Shown: positions 35,921 to 43,362 of the stretch, in pieces
How the letters are laid out: each line of letters starts with the position of its first letter
Position numbering within the stretch: position 1 is the stretch's first letter
Assembly: GCA_963732345.1 (NCBI GenBank)
Contig: CAVSZI010000017.1
Span: 186,001-250,000, forward strand
DNA from: Bog-532 sp963732345
Lineage (GTDB): Bacteria; Actinomycetota; Actinomycetes; Streptosporangiales; Streptosporangiaceae
DNA: 64,000 nucleotides
Direction of reading: 5' to 3'
The notes under the pieces: generated by a model
Told to the model about the DNA's origin: nothing
Databases searched by the model: none
The model's input: only the letters and a program-made list of their open reading frames with translations
Translations under genes and position numbers: made by a program

Positions 35921-37282
35921 TCACAGGATGGGCAGGTAACGGTCCAGCTCGTACTCGGTGACCTGGCGCCGGTACTCGTTCCATTCCTCGCGCTTGTTAC
36001 GCAGGAAGAAGTCGAAGACGTGCTCGCCGAGGGTCTCCGCGGCCAGTTCGCTGTCCTGCATAACGCTGATCGCCTCGCCGAGGTCGTGCGGCAGCGGCTT
36101 GATGCCCAGGGCGCGGCGTTCGGATGAGGTCAGCGCCCACACGTCGTCTTCCGCCGGCGGCGGGAGCTCGTAGTCGTCCTCGATGCCCTTGAGCCCCGCC
36201 GCCAGGATCAGCGCGTAGGCCAGGTACGGATTGCACGCGGCGTCGATCGAGCGGAATTCCACCCGCGTCGCGTTGCCCTTGTGCGGCTTGTACATGGGCA
36301 CACGCACCAGCGCGGACCGGTTGTTGTGGCCCCAGCAGATGTAGGCCGGCGCCTCCCCGCCCGCGCCTGCGGTGCGCTCGGCCGCACCCCACAGCCGCTT
36401 GTAGGAGTTCACCCACTGGTTGCACACCGCAGTGATCTCGGCGGCGTGCCGCAGCAGGCCGGCGATGAACGCACGGCCGATCTTGGACAGCTGAAGCTCC
36501 GCACCCGGCTCGTAGAAGGCGTTCCGGTCACCCTCGAACAGGGACACGTGGCTGTGCATCCCGGAGCCGGGGAAGTCGGTGAACGGCTTGGGCATGAACG
36601 TCGCGTAGACGCCCTGCTCGATGGCGACTTCCTTCATAACCAGGCGGAACGACATGATGTTGTCGGCCGTGGTCAGCGCGTCCGCGTACCGCAGGTCGAT
36701 CTCCTGCTGGCCGGGCCCGTCCTCGTGGTGGCTGTATTCCACCGACAGCCCCATGCTCTCCAGCATCATGATCGAGACCCGGCGGAAATCGTGCGCGATA
36801 CTGTGCGGCGTATGGTCGAAGTAGCCGCCCGAGTCGATCGGCTGCGGCCGCTCCCCGGGTTGCGGCTTCTCCTTGAGCAGGAAGAACTCGATCTCGGGAT
36901 GCGTGTAGAAGGTGAATCCCAGGTCGGAGGCACGGCTGAGCGCGCGCTTGAGCACCCAGCGGGGATCGGCATAGGACGGCGACCCGTCGGGCAGCAGGAT
37001 GTCGCAGAACATCCGGCCCACACCCGGCGCCTCACCTCGCCAGGGGAGCAACTGGAACGTCGACGGATCCGGCTTGGCGATCATGTCCGCCTCGTAGACG
37101 CGGGCGAAGCCCTCGATCGCCGACCCGTCGAAGCCGATACCGTCCGCGAAGGCGCCCTCTAGCTCGGCGGGCGCTATGGCGACGGATTTCAGGTAGCCGA
37201 GCACGTCGGTGAACCAGAGCCGGACAAACTTAATGTCCCGCTCCTCCAGCGTGCGCAGCACGAATTCTTGCTGCCTGTCCAC
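35921..37282 (-). CDS. glnA2: Glutamine synthetase-family ligase, GlnA2 type
   Basis: A 453-residue GS type I protein, the same length as Streptomyces GlnA2. Landmarks: LWFTDVLGYLKSVAIA, then GFDGSAIEGF, the catalytic Mg/ATP segments EIEFFLL and YSHHEDGPGQQEIDL, GSGMHSHVSLFEG, the ATP site NNRSALVRVPMY and EFRSIDAACNPYLAYALIL. GTG 37282 is preferred, with a GGTGAGAGG ribosome binding site; ATG-like codons upstream give a non-conserved leader. GlnA2 of Streptomyces works as a gamma-glutamylpolyamine synthetase rather than a main GS. A Tyr stands in DYELPPP where adenylylated GS have their target, but I cannot tell whether GlnE acts on it. nadE is the divergent neighbour. Confidence 0.9.
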   Translation of the reverse strand: MDRQQEFVLRTLEERDIKFVRLWFTDVLGYLKSVAIAPAELEGAFADGIGFDGSAIEGFARVYEADMIAKPDPSTFQLLPWRGEAPGVGRMFCDILLPDGSPSYADPRWVLKRALSRASDLGFTFYTHPEIEFFLLKEKPQPGERPQPIDSGGYFDHTPHSIAHDFRRVSIMMLESMGLSVEYSHHEDGPGQQEIDLRYADALTTADNIMSFRLVMKEVAIEQGVYATFMPKPFTDFPGSGMHSHVSLFEGDRNAFYEPGAELQLSKIGRAFIAGLLRHAAEITAVCNQWVNSYKRLWGAAERTAGAGGEAPAYICWGHNNRSALVRVPMYKPHKGNATRVEFRSIDAACNPYLAYALILAAGLKGIEDDYELPPPAEDDVWALTSSERRALGIKPLPHDLGEAISVMQDSELAAETLGEHVFDFFLRNKREEWNEYRRQVTEYELDRYLPIL

Positions 37283-37614
37283 GCCTCTCACCTTAGACGC
37301 CCCCGGTCCAAATCCCACCCTCCCGCTCGGTGTGCTGCGCCGCGCGCCGGCCCGCTATCCCAGGCCGCCGCGCTGTCCGCGCTGTCCGCGCTACTGACTT
37401 GCCCAGTGTGCCCTGCGCTTGTTTCCTCGGAGTTACACCCGGCTCAGCGTTGCGGATGCAGCAATTTCAGCCGGTGGGCGACGACGCGGAGCCGGGCGCC
37501 GGGCCGCCGCACCCGGGTTCCGGCCCGCCCAGCGCAGCGAGCTGCTCCGGCGGCCCAGTCCGGCGGCCCAGTCCGGCCACGGCGCCTTCGCCGGCGCCGC
37601 CCTAAGCTAGATGG
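37283..37614. other. Divergent promoter region of glnA2 and nadE
   Basis: About 330 bp between divergent genes, with no gene of its own. It has a short direct repeat (CGCTGTCCG three times near 37370-37390). I cannot assign a GlnR box or other operator. Confidence 0.4.
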
Positions 37615-39468
37615 GTGCCTATGCTGCGGATTGCCATGGCCCAGGTCAACGCGACCGTGGGTGATCTGGCGGGGAACGCGGACAAGATAGTCGAATGGAC
37701 GCGCCGCGCCGCCCAGCGGGGAGCCCGGCTGATCGTCTTCCCGGAGATGATGCTTACCGGCTACCCGGTGGAGGATCTGGCCCTGCGCACCTCGTTCGTG
37801 GAGGCGTCCATCAACGCTCTGCGTTCCGTGGCGGAGCGGCTGGCCACCGAGGGCCTCGGCGGGGTCGCCGTCGTCACCGGATACCTGGACCGCCGGCCGG
37901 GCCTCGCGCCGCGCACCGGGCTGCCGGCCGGCGCCCCGCTGGACGCCGCCGCGCTGCTGTACAACGGGCGGGTGGTCATCACTACGGCCAAGCACCACCT
38001 GCCGAACTACGGCGTCTTCGACGAGTACCGGTACTTCGTCCCGGGCAATACGCTGCCGGTCTTCCGGATGCCGCTGGGCAGGGACGCGGGCAAGGACGCG
38101 GGCGGGGCTCCGGGAGAGGGGATCGACGTCGCGATCGCGATCTGCGAGGACCTGTGGCAGGAGGGCGGCCCCGTCGCGGTGACCCGGCGGGCGGGCGCGT
38201 CACTGCTGGTCGTGCCGAACGCCTCCCCCTACGAACGCGGCAAGGATGACGTGCGGCTCGCGCTGTGCGTCCGCTGCGCCGGAGAGGCCGGGGCGGCCCT
38301 GGCCTACGCGAACCTGATCGGCGGGCAGGACGAGCTGGTCTTCGACGGCGGCTCGCTGCTGGTCACCGCGGATGGCGGCGTGCTGGCGCGCGGGCCGCAG
38401 TTCGACGAGGCCCTGATCGTCAACGACCTGGACCTGCCCGGCGCCGACGGCCCGATCACCGACGAGGGCGAGCCGGTGGACGCCGGCGACGGCACGGTCA
38501 TCACGATCCGGCACATCGAGCTGGAGCCGGTGGGCGGGCCCGCGCCGGGGGCCGGGGCCGCAGAGGTTTCCGAGGGACCGTTCTGGCCGTCGCTGCCGGA
38601 TTCGGAGGAGGTCTACGGGGCGCTGGTGCTGGGAGTTCGGGACTACGCGCGCAAGAACGGGTTCCGTTCGGTGATCCTGGGATTGTCCGGCGGCATCGAC
38701 TCGGCCCTGACCGCGACGATCGCCGCGGACGCGGTCGGCCCGGACAACGTGTACGCGGTGGTCATGCCGAGCCGGTACTCCAGCGATCATTCCGTGGGTG
38801 ATGCCGAGGAACTGGTCAAGCGGCAGGGACTGCATTCGGTGACAGTGCCGATCCGGTCGATGGTCGACGCCTTCGAGGCCGAGCTGGCGCCGGCCGGATT
38901 CCCACCGGCCGGGCTGCCCGCGGAGAACCTGCAGGCCCGGGTCCGGGGCGTGATCCTGATGGGCCTGTCCAACGCCGCGGGTCATCTGGTCCTCACCACG
39001 GGCAACAAGAGTGAGCTGGCCACCGGCTACTCGACGCTGTACGGGGATTCGGCCGGCGGCTACGGGCCGATCAAGGATGTGCTGAAGACGCTGGTGTGGG
39101 AGCTGGCCCGCTGGCGGAACGACCGGGCCGTCGCGCGCGGCGAGTCACCGCCGATCCCGGAGAACTCGATCACCAAGCCGCCGAGCGCCGAACTCGCGCC
39201 CGGCCAGAAGGACACCGACTCGCTGCCCGATTACGAGGTGCTCGACGCCCTGCTCGACGACTACGTGGAGAAGGACATGGGCGCTGAGCAGCTCCTCGCG
39301 GCCGGCCACGACCCTGACCTCGTGCAGCGCGTCATCCGGCTGGTGGATCAGGCCGAGTACAAGCGGCGCCAGTACCCGCCCGGCCCCAAGATCACGCAGA
39401 AGAACTTCGGCCGGGACCGGCGGCTGCCGATCACCAATGCCTGGCGTGAGCGCCTCCCGGGCAACTAG
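37615..39468 (+). CDS. nadE: Glutamine-dependent NAD+ synthetase
   Basis: A 617-residue enzyme that turns nicotinic acid adenine dinucleotide into NAD+ with ATP and glutamine, the last step of NAD synthesis. The N-terminal nitrilase-like glutaminase has the Glu-Lys-Cys triad: FPEMMLTGYP (Glu44), TTAKHHLPNYG (Lys126) and IAICEDLWQ (Cys177). The C-terminal synthetase has the pyrophosphatase loop LSGGIDSALT (about residues 357-366), then TTGNKSELATGYSTLYGD. The GTG at 37615 is chosen because the following Pro and Leu align with the known N-terminus of Streptomyces NadE. A 16-bp tandem repeat follows the stop. Confidence 0.95.
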   Translation: MPMLRIAMAQVNATVGDLAGNADKIVEWTRRAAQRGARLIVFPEMMLTGYPVEDLALRTSFVEASINALRSVAERLATEGLGGVAVVTGYLDRRPGLAPRTGLPAGAPLDAAALLYNGRVVITTAKHHLPNYGVFDEYRYFVPGNTLPVFRMPLGRDAGKDAGGAPGEGIDVAIAICEDLWQEGGPVAVTRRAGASLLVVPNASPYERGKDDVRLALCVRCAGEAGAALAYANLIGGQDELVFDGGSLLVTADGGVLARGPQFDEALIVNDLDLPGADGPITDEGEPVDAGDGTVITIRHIELEPVGGPAPGAGAAEVSEGPFWPSLPDSEEVYGALVLGVRDYARKNGFRSVILGLSGGIDSALTATIAADAVGPDNVYAVVMPSRYSSDHSVGDAEELVKRQGLHSVTVPIRSMVDAFEAELAPAGFPPAGLPAENLQARVRGVILMGLSNAAGHLVLTTGNKSELATGYSTLYGDSAGGYGPIKDVLKTLVWELARWRNDRAVARGESPPIPENSITKPPSAELAPGQKDTDSLPDYEVLDALLDDYVEKDMGAEQLLAAGHDPDLVQRVIRLVDQAEYKRRQYPPGPKITQKNFGRDRRLPITNAWRERLPGN

Positions 39469-39477
39469 GCCGGAGAT

Positions 39478-39559
39478 GTCATCGCGGCCTGGGGTGTCAC
39501 CGCGGCCCGGAGGCACCACGGCCCGGAGGCACCGCGGCCCGGAGGCAGCGCGGCCCGGA
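39478..39559. repeat. 16-bp tandem repeat (4-5 copies) just after nadE
   Basis: Units of about 16 bp ending CGGCCCGGA start at 39496, 39512, 39528 and 39544, preceded by a looser copy at 39478. The array begins 10 bp after the nadE stop and ends 34 bp before the converging transporter's stop. Confidence 0.85.
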
Positions 39560-39593
39560 CTGGCTAGAAATGCCGGTCAGGAACGTATCGCGG

Positions 39594-40301
39594 TCAGCAG
39601 CAGTCGTCGCCGTGCCAGGATCTGGCGCCTTCCCGCACTGATACTGCGGCGATGCCCAGGCCGATGACGGGGTCGATCCACCAGCCGGCGGACGAGGCGG
39701 CGGTGATGGCCAGCCCGGCCAGCACGGCGGCGGCCTGGGCGGCGCACAGGTAGTTCTGGGTGCCTTCCCCGGCGGTGGCGGCCGAGCCCAGCCGCCCCGC
39801 GAGCTTGTGCTTGGCCCGGCCCAGCAGCGGCATCACCAACAGTGCGACGGCGGTCAGCGCGATCCCGATCACGGTGGTTCCGGCGTGGTGGCCGGTGGCC
39901 AGGTCGCGGACGGATCCAGCGGCGATGAAGGGCGCCAGCAGCCAGAACGAGACGGCGACAGATCGCTGGGCGCGCCGCTCGGCGGTCTCGGATAGGGCGC
40001 GGGTGCCGGTGAACCGCCAGATCACGATCACGCTGGCCATGCCCTCCACCGCGCTGCCCAGCGCCCATCCGGTCAGCGCGATCGACCCGGCCGCCAGGCC
40101 CTGCCACAGCCCGATGGCGCCCTCGGTGCACATCCACGCCAGGCTGGCCCATGCCAGCCAGCGCGCCAGTCGGGCCGCGCGCCGCCACCCGGCATCGCGC
40201 ACCGCGGGCATCCCCAGCCCGGCCGGAGACCCGCTGCCGGGCGGGCAGCAGGCATCCAGGACGGGGACATCCGGCTCGCGGGACGGGCGGGCGGCGGTCA
40301 C
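39594..40301 (-). CDS. Cation diffusion facilitator-like heavy-metal transporter
   Basis: A 235-residue membrane protein with about six hydrophobic segments (LAWASLAWMCTEGAIGLW, then SIALTGWALGSAVEGMASVIVIW, FWLLAPFIAAGSV, VIGIALTAVALLVMPLL, AAQAAAVLAGLAITA and IDPVIGLGIAAVSV). The pattern fits compact CDF-type transporters, with acidic residues (Glu in TEG and VEG, Asp in WIDP) at expected metal sites, and a Cys-rich N-terminus and final Cys-Cys. Its GTG overlaps the TGA of the upstream CmtR-like gene by three bases (GTGA), so sensor and exporter form one operon. Probable role: efflux of cadmium, lead or zinc. Confidence 0.82.
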   Translation of the reverse strand: MTAARPSREPDVPVLDACCPPGSGSPAGLGMPAVRDAGWRRAARLARWLAWASLAWMCTEGAIGLWQGLAAGSIALTGWALGSAVEGMASVIVIWRFTGTRALSETAERRAQRSVAVSFWLLAPFIAAGSVRDLATGHHAGTTVIGIALTAVALLVMPLLGRAKHKLAGRLGSAATAGEGTQNYLCAAQAAAVLAGLAITAASSAGWWIDPVIGLGIAAVSVREGARSWHGDDCC

Positions 40302-40669
40302 GACGGCTCCCTGCCCCTGGCGTCTATGCCGAACTCCGGACACAAGACGACGGCATTGCCGGTAGCGGCCAGCACCGCCTCTGCCGCGGTCAGCATCTCG
40401 GCTAGTGCGGGCTGGGCCAGCCGGAACACCGAGGCGCGCCCGGCGGGCTCCGAGGTCACCAGTCCGCAACCCCGCAGGCACGCCAGGTGCTTGGACACCG
40501 TCGACTGCGCCAGCCCCAGCGCAGACACTAGGTCGGTCACCCGCGCCGGGCCGCCGGCCAGGCGGAGCACGATCATCAGCCGCGCGGGATCGCCCAGCGA
40601 CCGGAACAGGGCCGCAGCGGGAGCGAGCCCCACCCGCTCGACTTCGGCGCCAGAAGCTGTCATCGCCAT
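40298..40669 (-). CDS. cmtR: ArsR/SmtB metal sensor, CmtR-like (Cd/Pb)
   Basis: A 123-residue winged-helix repressor. LFRSLGDPARLMIVLRLAGG and TDLVSALGLAQSTVSKHLACLRGCGLV (recognition helix) make up the DNA-binding part. Cys64 and Cys68 in HLACLRGCGL, four residues apart, and a C-terminal Cys110 in AVVLCPEFG match the Cys57/Cys61/Cys102 metal site described for mycobacterial CmtR, a Cd(II)/Pb(II) sensor. It overlaps the downstream transporter gene (GTGA). Metal binding should release it from its own promoter and switch on efflux. The metal preference is inferred from the cysteines only. Confidence 0.88.
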   Translation of the reverse strand: MAMTASGAEVERVGLAPAAALFRSLGDPARLMIVLRLAGGPARVTDLVSALGLAQSTVSKHLACLRGCGLVTSEPAGRASVFRLAQPALAEMLTAAEAVLAATGNAVVLCPEFGIDARGREPS

Positions 40670-40835
40670 TCAGCGATGATAGCGCATAACAGGTTGATGA
40701 AGCGTGGCCTGATTGTCCAGGCGCATCGCGCGCCAGACGCCGGGGGCCCCGGTGATCTCGTAGGCGCCGCCCCAGTTCCGGCGGGGGTCCTTAAGGGCCC
40801 CGGCTGTGTACGGCGGAGGTCTTTCACGGCCCTGG

Positions 40836-41216
40836 CTATTCCGTCGTCCATGTGACCTCCGCCCATACGGTCTGGCCGTCCGTTCCCGCGTCGTGGCCGA
40901 ACTTGTCGGCGAGCGCGCCGACGATGGCCAGGCCGCGGCCGTACTCGGCCTCGTCGTCGGTGCCGAGCGGGTGCCACTGGCCGGTGCCGGGGTCGGAGAC
41001 CTCGATCCGCGCCCATCCGGGCGCCGTGCGGATCGTGACCGTGAACTCGCCGCCGTCGCGTCCGGCCGGAGTGTGCCGGATGGCGTTGCTGATCAGCTCA
41101 CCAGCGATCAGCTCGGCATCGGCATAGGAGGGCGATCCTTCGAGGATTCCGCGCACGAACCGCCGGGCGGCTGGCACGATGGCGGGGATGCCCGGGAACG
41201 TGATGGAGGTGTCCAT
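40836..41216 (-). CDS. RsbW-like ATP-binding protein (HATPase_c)
   Basis: A 126-residue single GHKL domain: AGELISNAIRHTPAGRDGG is the N box, RIEVSDPGTG the G1 box and EAEYGRGLAIVGALADKFGH the G2 box. ATG 41216 is preceded by GGAGATCAC. It is divergent from a KorSA-like GntR gene; such ATPase/GntR pairs are frequent next to actinomycete integrative elements. Likely role: binding or phosphorylating regulatory partners, as anti-sigma kinases do; the partner is unknown. Confidence 0.88.
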   Translation of the reverse strand: MDTSITFPGIPAIVPAARRFVRGILEGSPSYADAELIAGELISNAIRHTPAGRDGGEFTVTIRTAPGWARIEVSDPGTGQWHPLGTDDEAEYGRGLAIVGALADKFGHDAGTDGQTVWAEVTWTTE

Positions 41217-41252
41217 CCGTGATCTCCTGATTGCGCCGAGCGGCCGGAAAAG

Positions 41253-41279
41253 CTGAGTACTCAGCTTGTACCTGAGTAC
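41253..41279. promoter_or_regulatory. GntR operator candidate
   Basis: A 12-bp perfect palindrome, CTGAGTACTCAG (41253-41264), is followed by a second CTGAGTAC at 41272-41279. It lies 24 bp before the GntR start and 36 bp before the divergent ATPase start, so one site could repress both. Confidence 0.7.
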
Positions 41280-41302
41280 CCAAGTTCGTCAAGCTTGGGC
41301 CT

Positions 41303-42280
41303 ATGCCCGCGCCTACCTATCAGCGCATCGCTGACGACCTGCGCCGCGCCATCCTCGATGGCGGCCTCCCGCCCGGTGCCAAGCTGCCCAGCCGCCATGA
41401 GCTGGCCCGGCAGTACGGCGTTTCCGACCGCGTGGCCGTCGAGGCCGTCCGGGTCCTGGCCGCCGAGGGATTCGCCGAGACGCGCTCCGGGTCCGGCTCC
41501 TACGTGCGGCAGCGGCCGGAGATGCAGCGGCTCACCCGCGCCTGGTACACGATGCGCCGCAGCGGTTCCCCGTTCCGCGCCGAGATGGGCGCGGCCGGCC
41601 GCGCCGGATCGTGGCAATGCTCCAGCGAGCGCGCCGAGATGACGCCAGCGGTCGCCGCCCGGCTGGACGCCGGGCCCGGCGAGCCCGCCATGCGCACCCG
41701 GTACACGTTCACCGCGGACGGCGAGCCGGTCATGCTCTCGGTGAGCTGGGAGCCGCTGGAGCTGACCAGCGGGACACCCGTCACGCTCCCCGAGGAGGGC
41801 CCGCACGCCGGGCGCGGCGTGGTCGAGCGGATGGCTGTGATCGGCCAGCAGATCACCAGCGCCGAGGAAGTCGTCAGCGCCCGCCCGGCGCTCGCCGCCG
41901 AGGCCGACCGGCTGAACATGCGCACGGGCGGGACGGTGCTCACGATCTGCCGCACATACCGCACCGATAAGCGGGCCGTGGAGACCGCCGACATCGTGAT
42001 CCCGGTCGAGCGATACTCGCTCGTCTATGAAATCCCGGTCCGCTTACCGCACCGGCTGGTAAGGCCGCGGGAGCTGGTGCGGGTCCTCGGCCCCATCGCC
42101 GGGCCGCCGCGGCGTCGTCGGCCCGCCGCGCCTGGCGCCGAACCTGGGCGCTACGGCGGCGACAGGCTTGCCCCATGCGTCCGCGTCGTCAGGCGGCCCG
42201 TCCCATACAGGGTCGGTGTGCGGCTTGGGATCCAGCGTCAGCACCCGCTCATGCGGGCACAGGCCCGAGCAGGGACTTGA
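41303..42280 (+). CDS. GntR-family regulator with UTRA domain (KorSA-like)
   Basis: A protein of 325 residues as read, but recognisable only to about residue 250. The winged helix is YQRIADDLRRAILDGGLPPG, then KLPSRHELARQYGVSDRVAVEAVRVLAAEG. The UTRA effector domain includes TRYTFTADGEPVMLSVSWEP and a late AVETADIVIPVERYSLVYEIPV. The tail from about 42050 is Arg/Pro-rich and runs antisense through an AAA ATPase remnant, so the native stop was probably lost when the neighbouring DNA was deleted. KorSA-type proteins repress transfer and replication of integrative plasmids such as pSAM2. Confidence 0.82.
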   Translation: MPAPTYQRIADDLRRAILDGGLPPGAKLPSRHELARQYGVSDRVAVEAVRVLAAEGFAETRSGSGSYVRQRPEMQRLTRAWYTMRRSGSPFRAEMGAAGRAGSWQCSSERAEMTPAVAARLDAGPGEPAMRTRYTFTADGEPVMLSVSWEPLELTSGTPVTLPEEGPHAGRGVVERMAVIGQQITSAEEVVSARPALAAEADRLNMRTGGTVLTICRTYRTDKRAVETADIVIPVERYSLVYEIPVRLPHRLVRPRELVRVLGPIAGPPRRRRPAAPGAEPGRYGGDRLAPCVRVVRRPVPYRVGVRLGIQRQHPLMRAQARAGT

Positions 42281-42560
42281 TGAGCGTGGTCTTGCCGCTG
42301 CCGGTCTGGCCGAAAATTATCTGATGTGCGGCCAGGCCGGATGCCAGATGGCAGCAACGCGGCACAGGACGCGATCGAGGCTCGCTTCTAGCAGCGCGGT
42401 CATGCGGCGAAGGCCAGGGTCATCCCGCACAGAAGCGCATCGGCGAGGCTCACGCCGTCGCTGGCCAGCTCCTCGCGCACGGGCTCGTCGGTCTGGTTCT
42501 CGTCGCCGAGAGCCGCCGCGGCGGCGAGGCCGGCAGACTGGCGGCCGGTGTGAGCTATGG
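42044..42560 (-). pseudogene. Remnants of an integrative-element gene block (AAA/FtsK-like ATPase and small genes)
   Basis: Minus strand. Near 42273-42325 the text is HQIIFGQTGSGKTTLIKSLL, a Walker A. After a one-base shift at about 42262 it continues LCPHERVLTLDPKPHTDPVW and then DGPPDDADAWGKPVAAVAP. This is the start of the nucleotide-binding domain of FtsK/TraB-like or type IV ATPases of actinomycete conjugative elements. Just upstream lie two coupled scraps (ATGA at 42400-42403): a 28-codon frame MTALLEASLDRVLCRVAAIW and one ending SLADALLCGMTLAFAA. All are truncated. With the KorSA-like gene alongside, this is probably a dead integrative element. Confidence 0.65.
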
Positions 42561-42642
42561 GCGGAGACGGGGCAGGGTAGGCAAGGCCGTCGTGGGCGCC
42601 GGCCTCAGGCGTGTGGACCAGAGGGTCAGCGGGCCCACAGGG

Positions 42643-43356
42643 TCAGCGGGGGGTAAGGCCGAGCAGCAGGCTGTCGACGACACGCTCGGCGAACTCCGCG
42701 TTGCCCTCCACCGTCTCGCACTTGCCCCGCGACATCGCGGTGCCGGTCAGCGTGAGCATGGCGATCTCGACATCGACGTCGGGTCGAATCTGCCCGGCCT
42801 CGATGCCGCGGCGCAGCACGGACCTGATCACGTTCCGCCGTGGCTCGACCAGCGTCTCCGCGTATCGGGCCATCAGCCGGGGGTACTTCTCCCCCTCGCC
42901 GAGCAGCAGCGTGTACTGCCGGGTCCGCCGCGGGTCGGAAGAGTCCTGCGCCATCACCGAGACAAGCGCGATCAGGTCATCGCGGACGGACTCGCCGCCG
43001 GGGTCGGGCAGCGGGCTCTTCAGCGAGCCCAGCGCGGCCAGGAGAAGGTCCTCCTTGTTGTGCCAGCGCCGGTAGACCGTGGCCTTGCCGACGCCAGCCC
43101 GGGAGGCGACCTCCTCGACGCAGAGGCCGTCGGCGCCCTTTTCAGCGAACAGCTCCAGGGTGGCCTCGATGATCGCCTGCTCGGCGCGCTCGCTGCGCGG
43201 GCGGCCGGGTCGGCGCCCCGAGGCGGGCCCGTGATCCGGGCCCGCCTGCGGGTTGACGCTGTCGTCGCGCGCATCCGGGCAGCGTTCGCTGAGCGGCCCG
43301 AGCTCATACTCGTCGCCCGGGGGCTCCGCGGTGAGGTTGACGGCTGCCGGATTCAT
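42643..43356 (-). CDS. TetR-family regulator of the adjacent exporter
   Basis: A 237-residue protein with a long N-terminal extension (about 50 residues, Pro/Asp-rich) before the HTH: RSERAEQAIIEATLELFAEKG, then VEEVASRAGVGKATVYRRWHNKEDLL. The C-terminal domain matches the TetR_C_11-like drug-sensor type (RTRQYTLLLGEGEKYPRLMARYAE). It starts 6 bp after the stop of the DHA2 exporter and is co-transcribed with it, so it probably represses this operon through the inverted repeat at 45.34 kb. A 17-bp doublet (AGGGTCAGCGGG) covers its stop. Confidence 0.9.
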   Translation of the reverse strand: MNPAAVNLTAEPPGDEYELGPLSERCPDARDDSVNPQAGPDHGPASGRRPGRPRSERAEQAIIEATLELFAEKGADGLCVEEVASRAGVGKATVYRRWHNKEDLLLAALGSLKSPLPDPGGESVRDDLIALVSVMAQDSSDPRRTRQYTLLLGEGEKYPRLMARYAETLVEPRRNVIRSVLRRGIEAGQIRPDVDVEIAMLTLTGTAMSRGKCETVEGNAEFAERVVDSLLLGLTPR

Positions 43357-43362
43357 CGTTCC

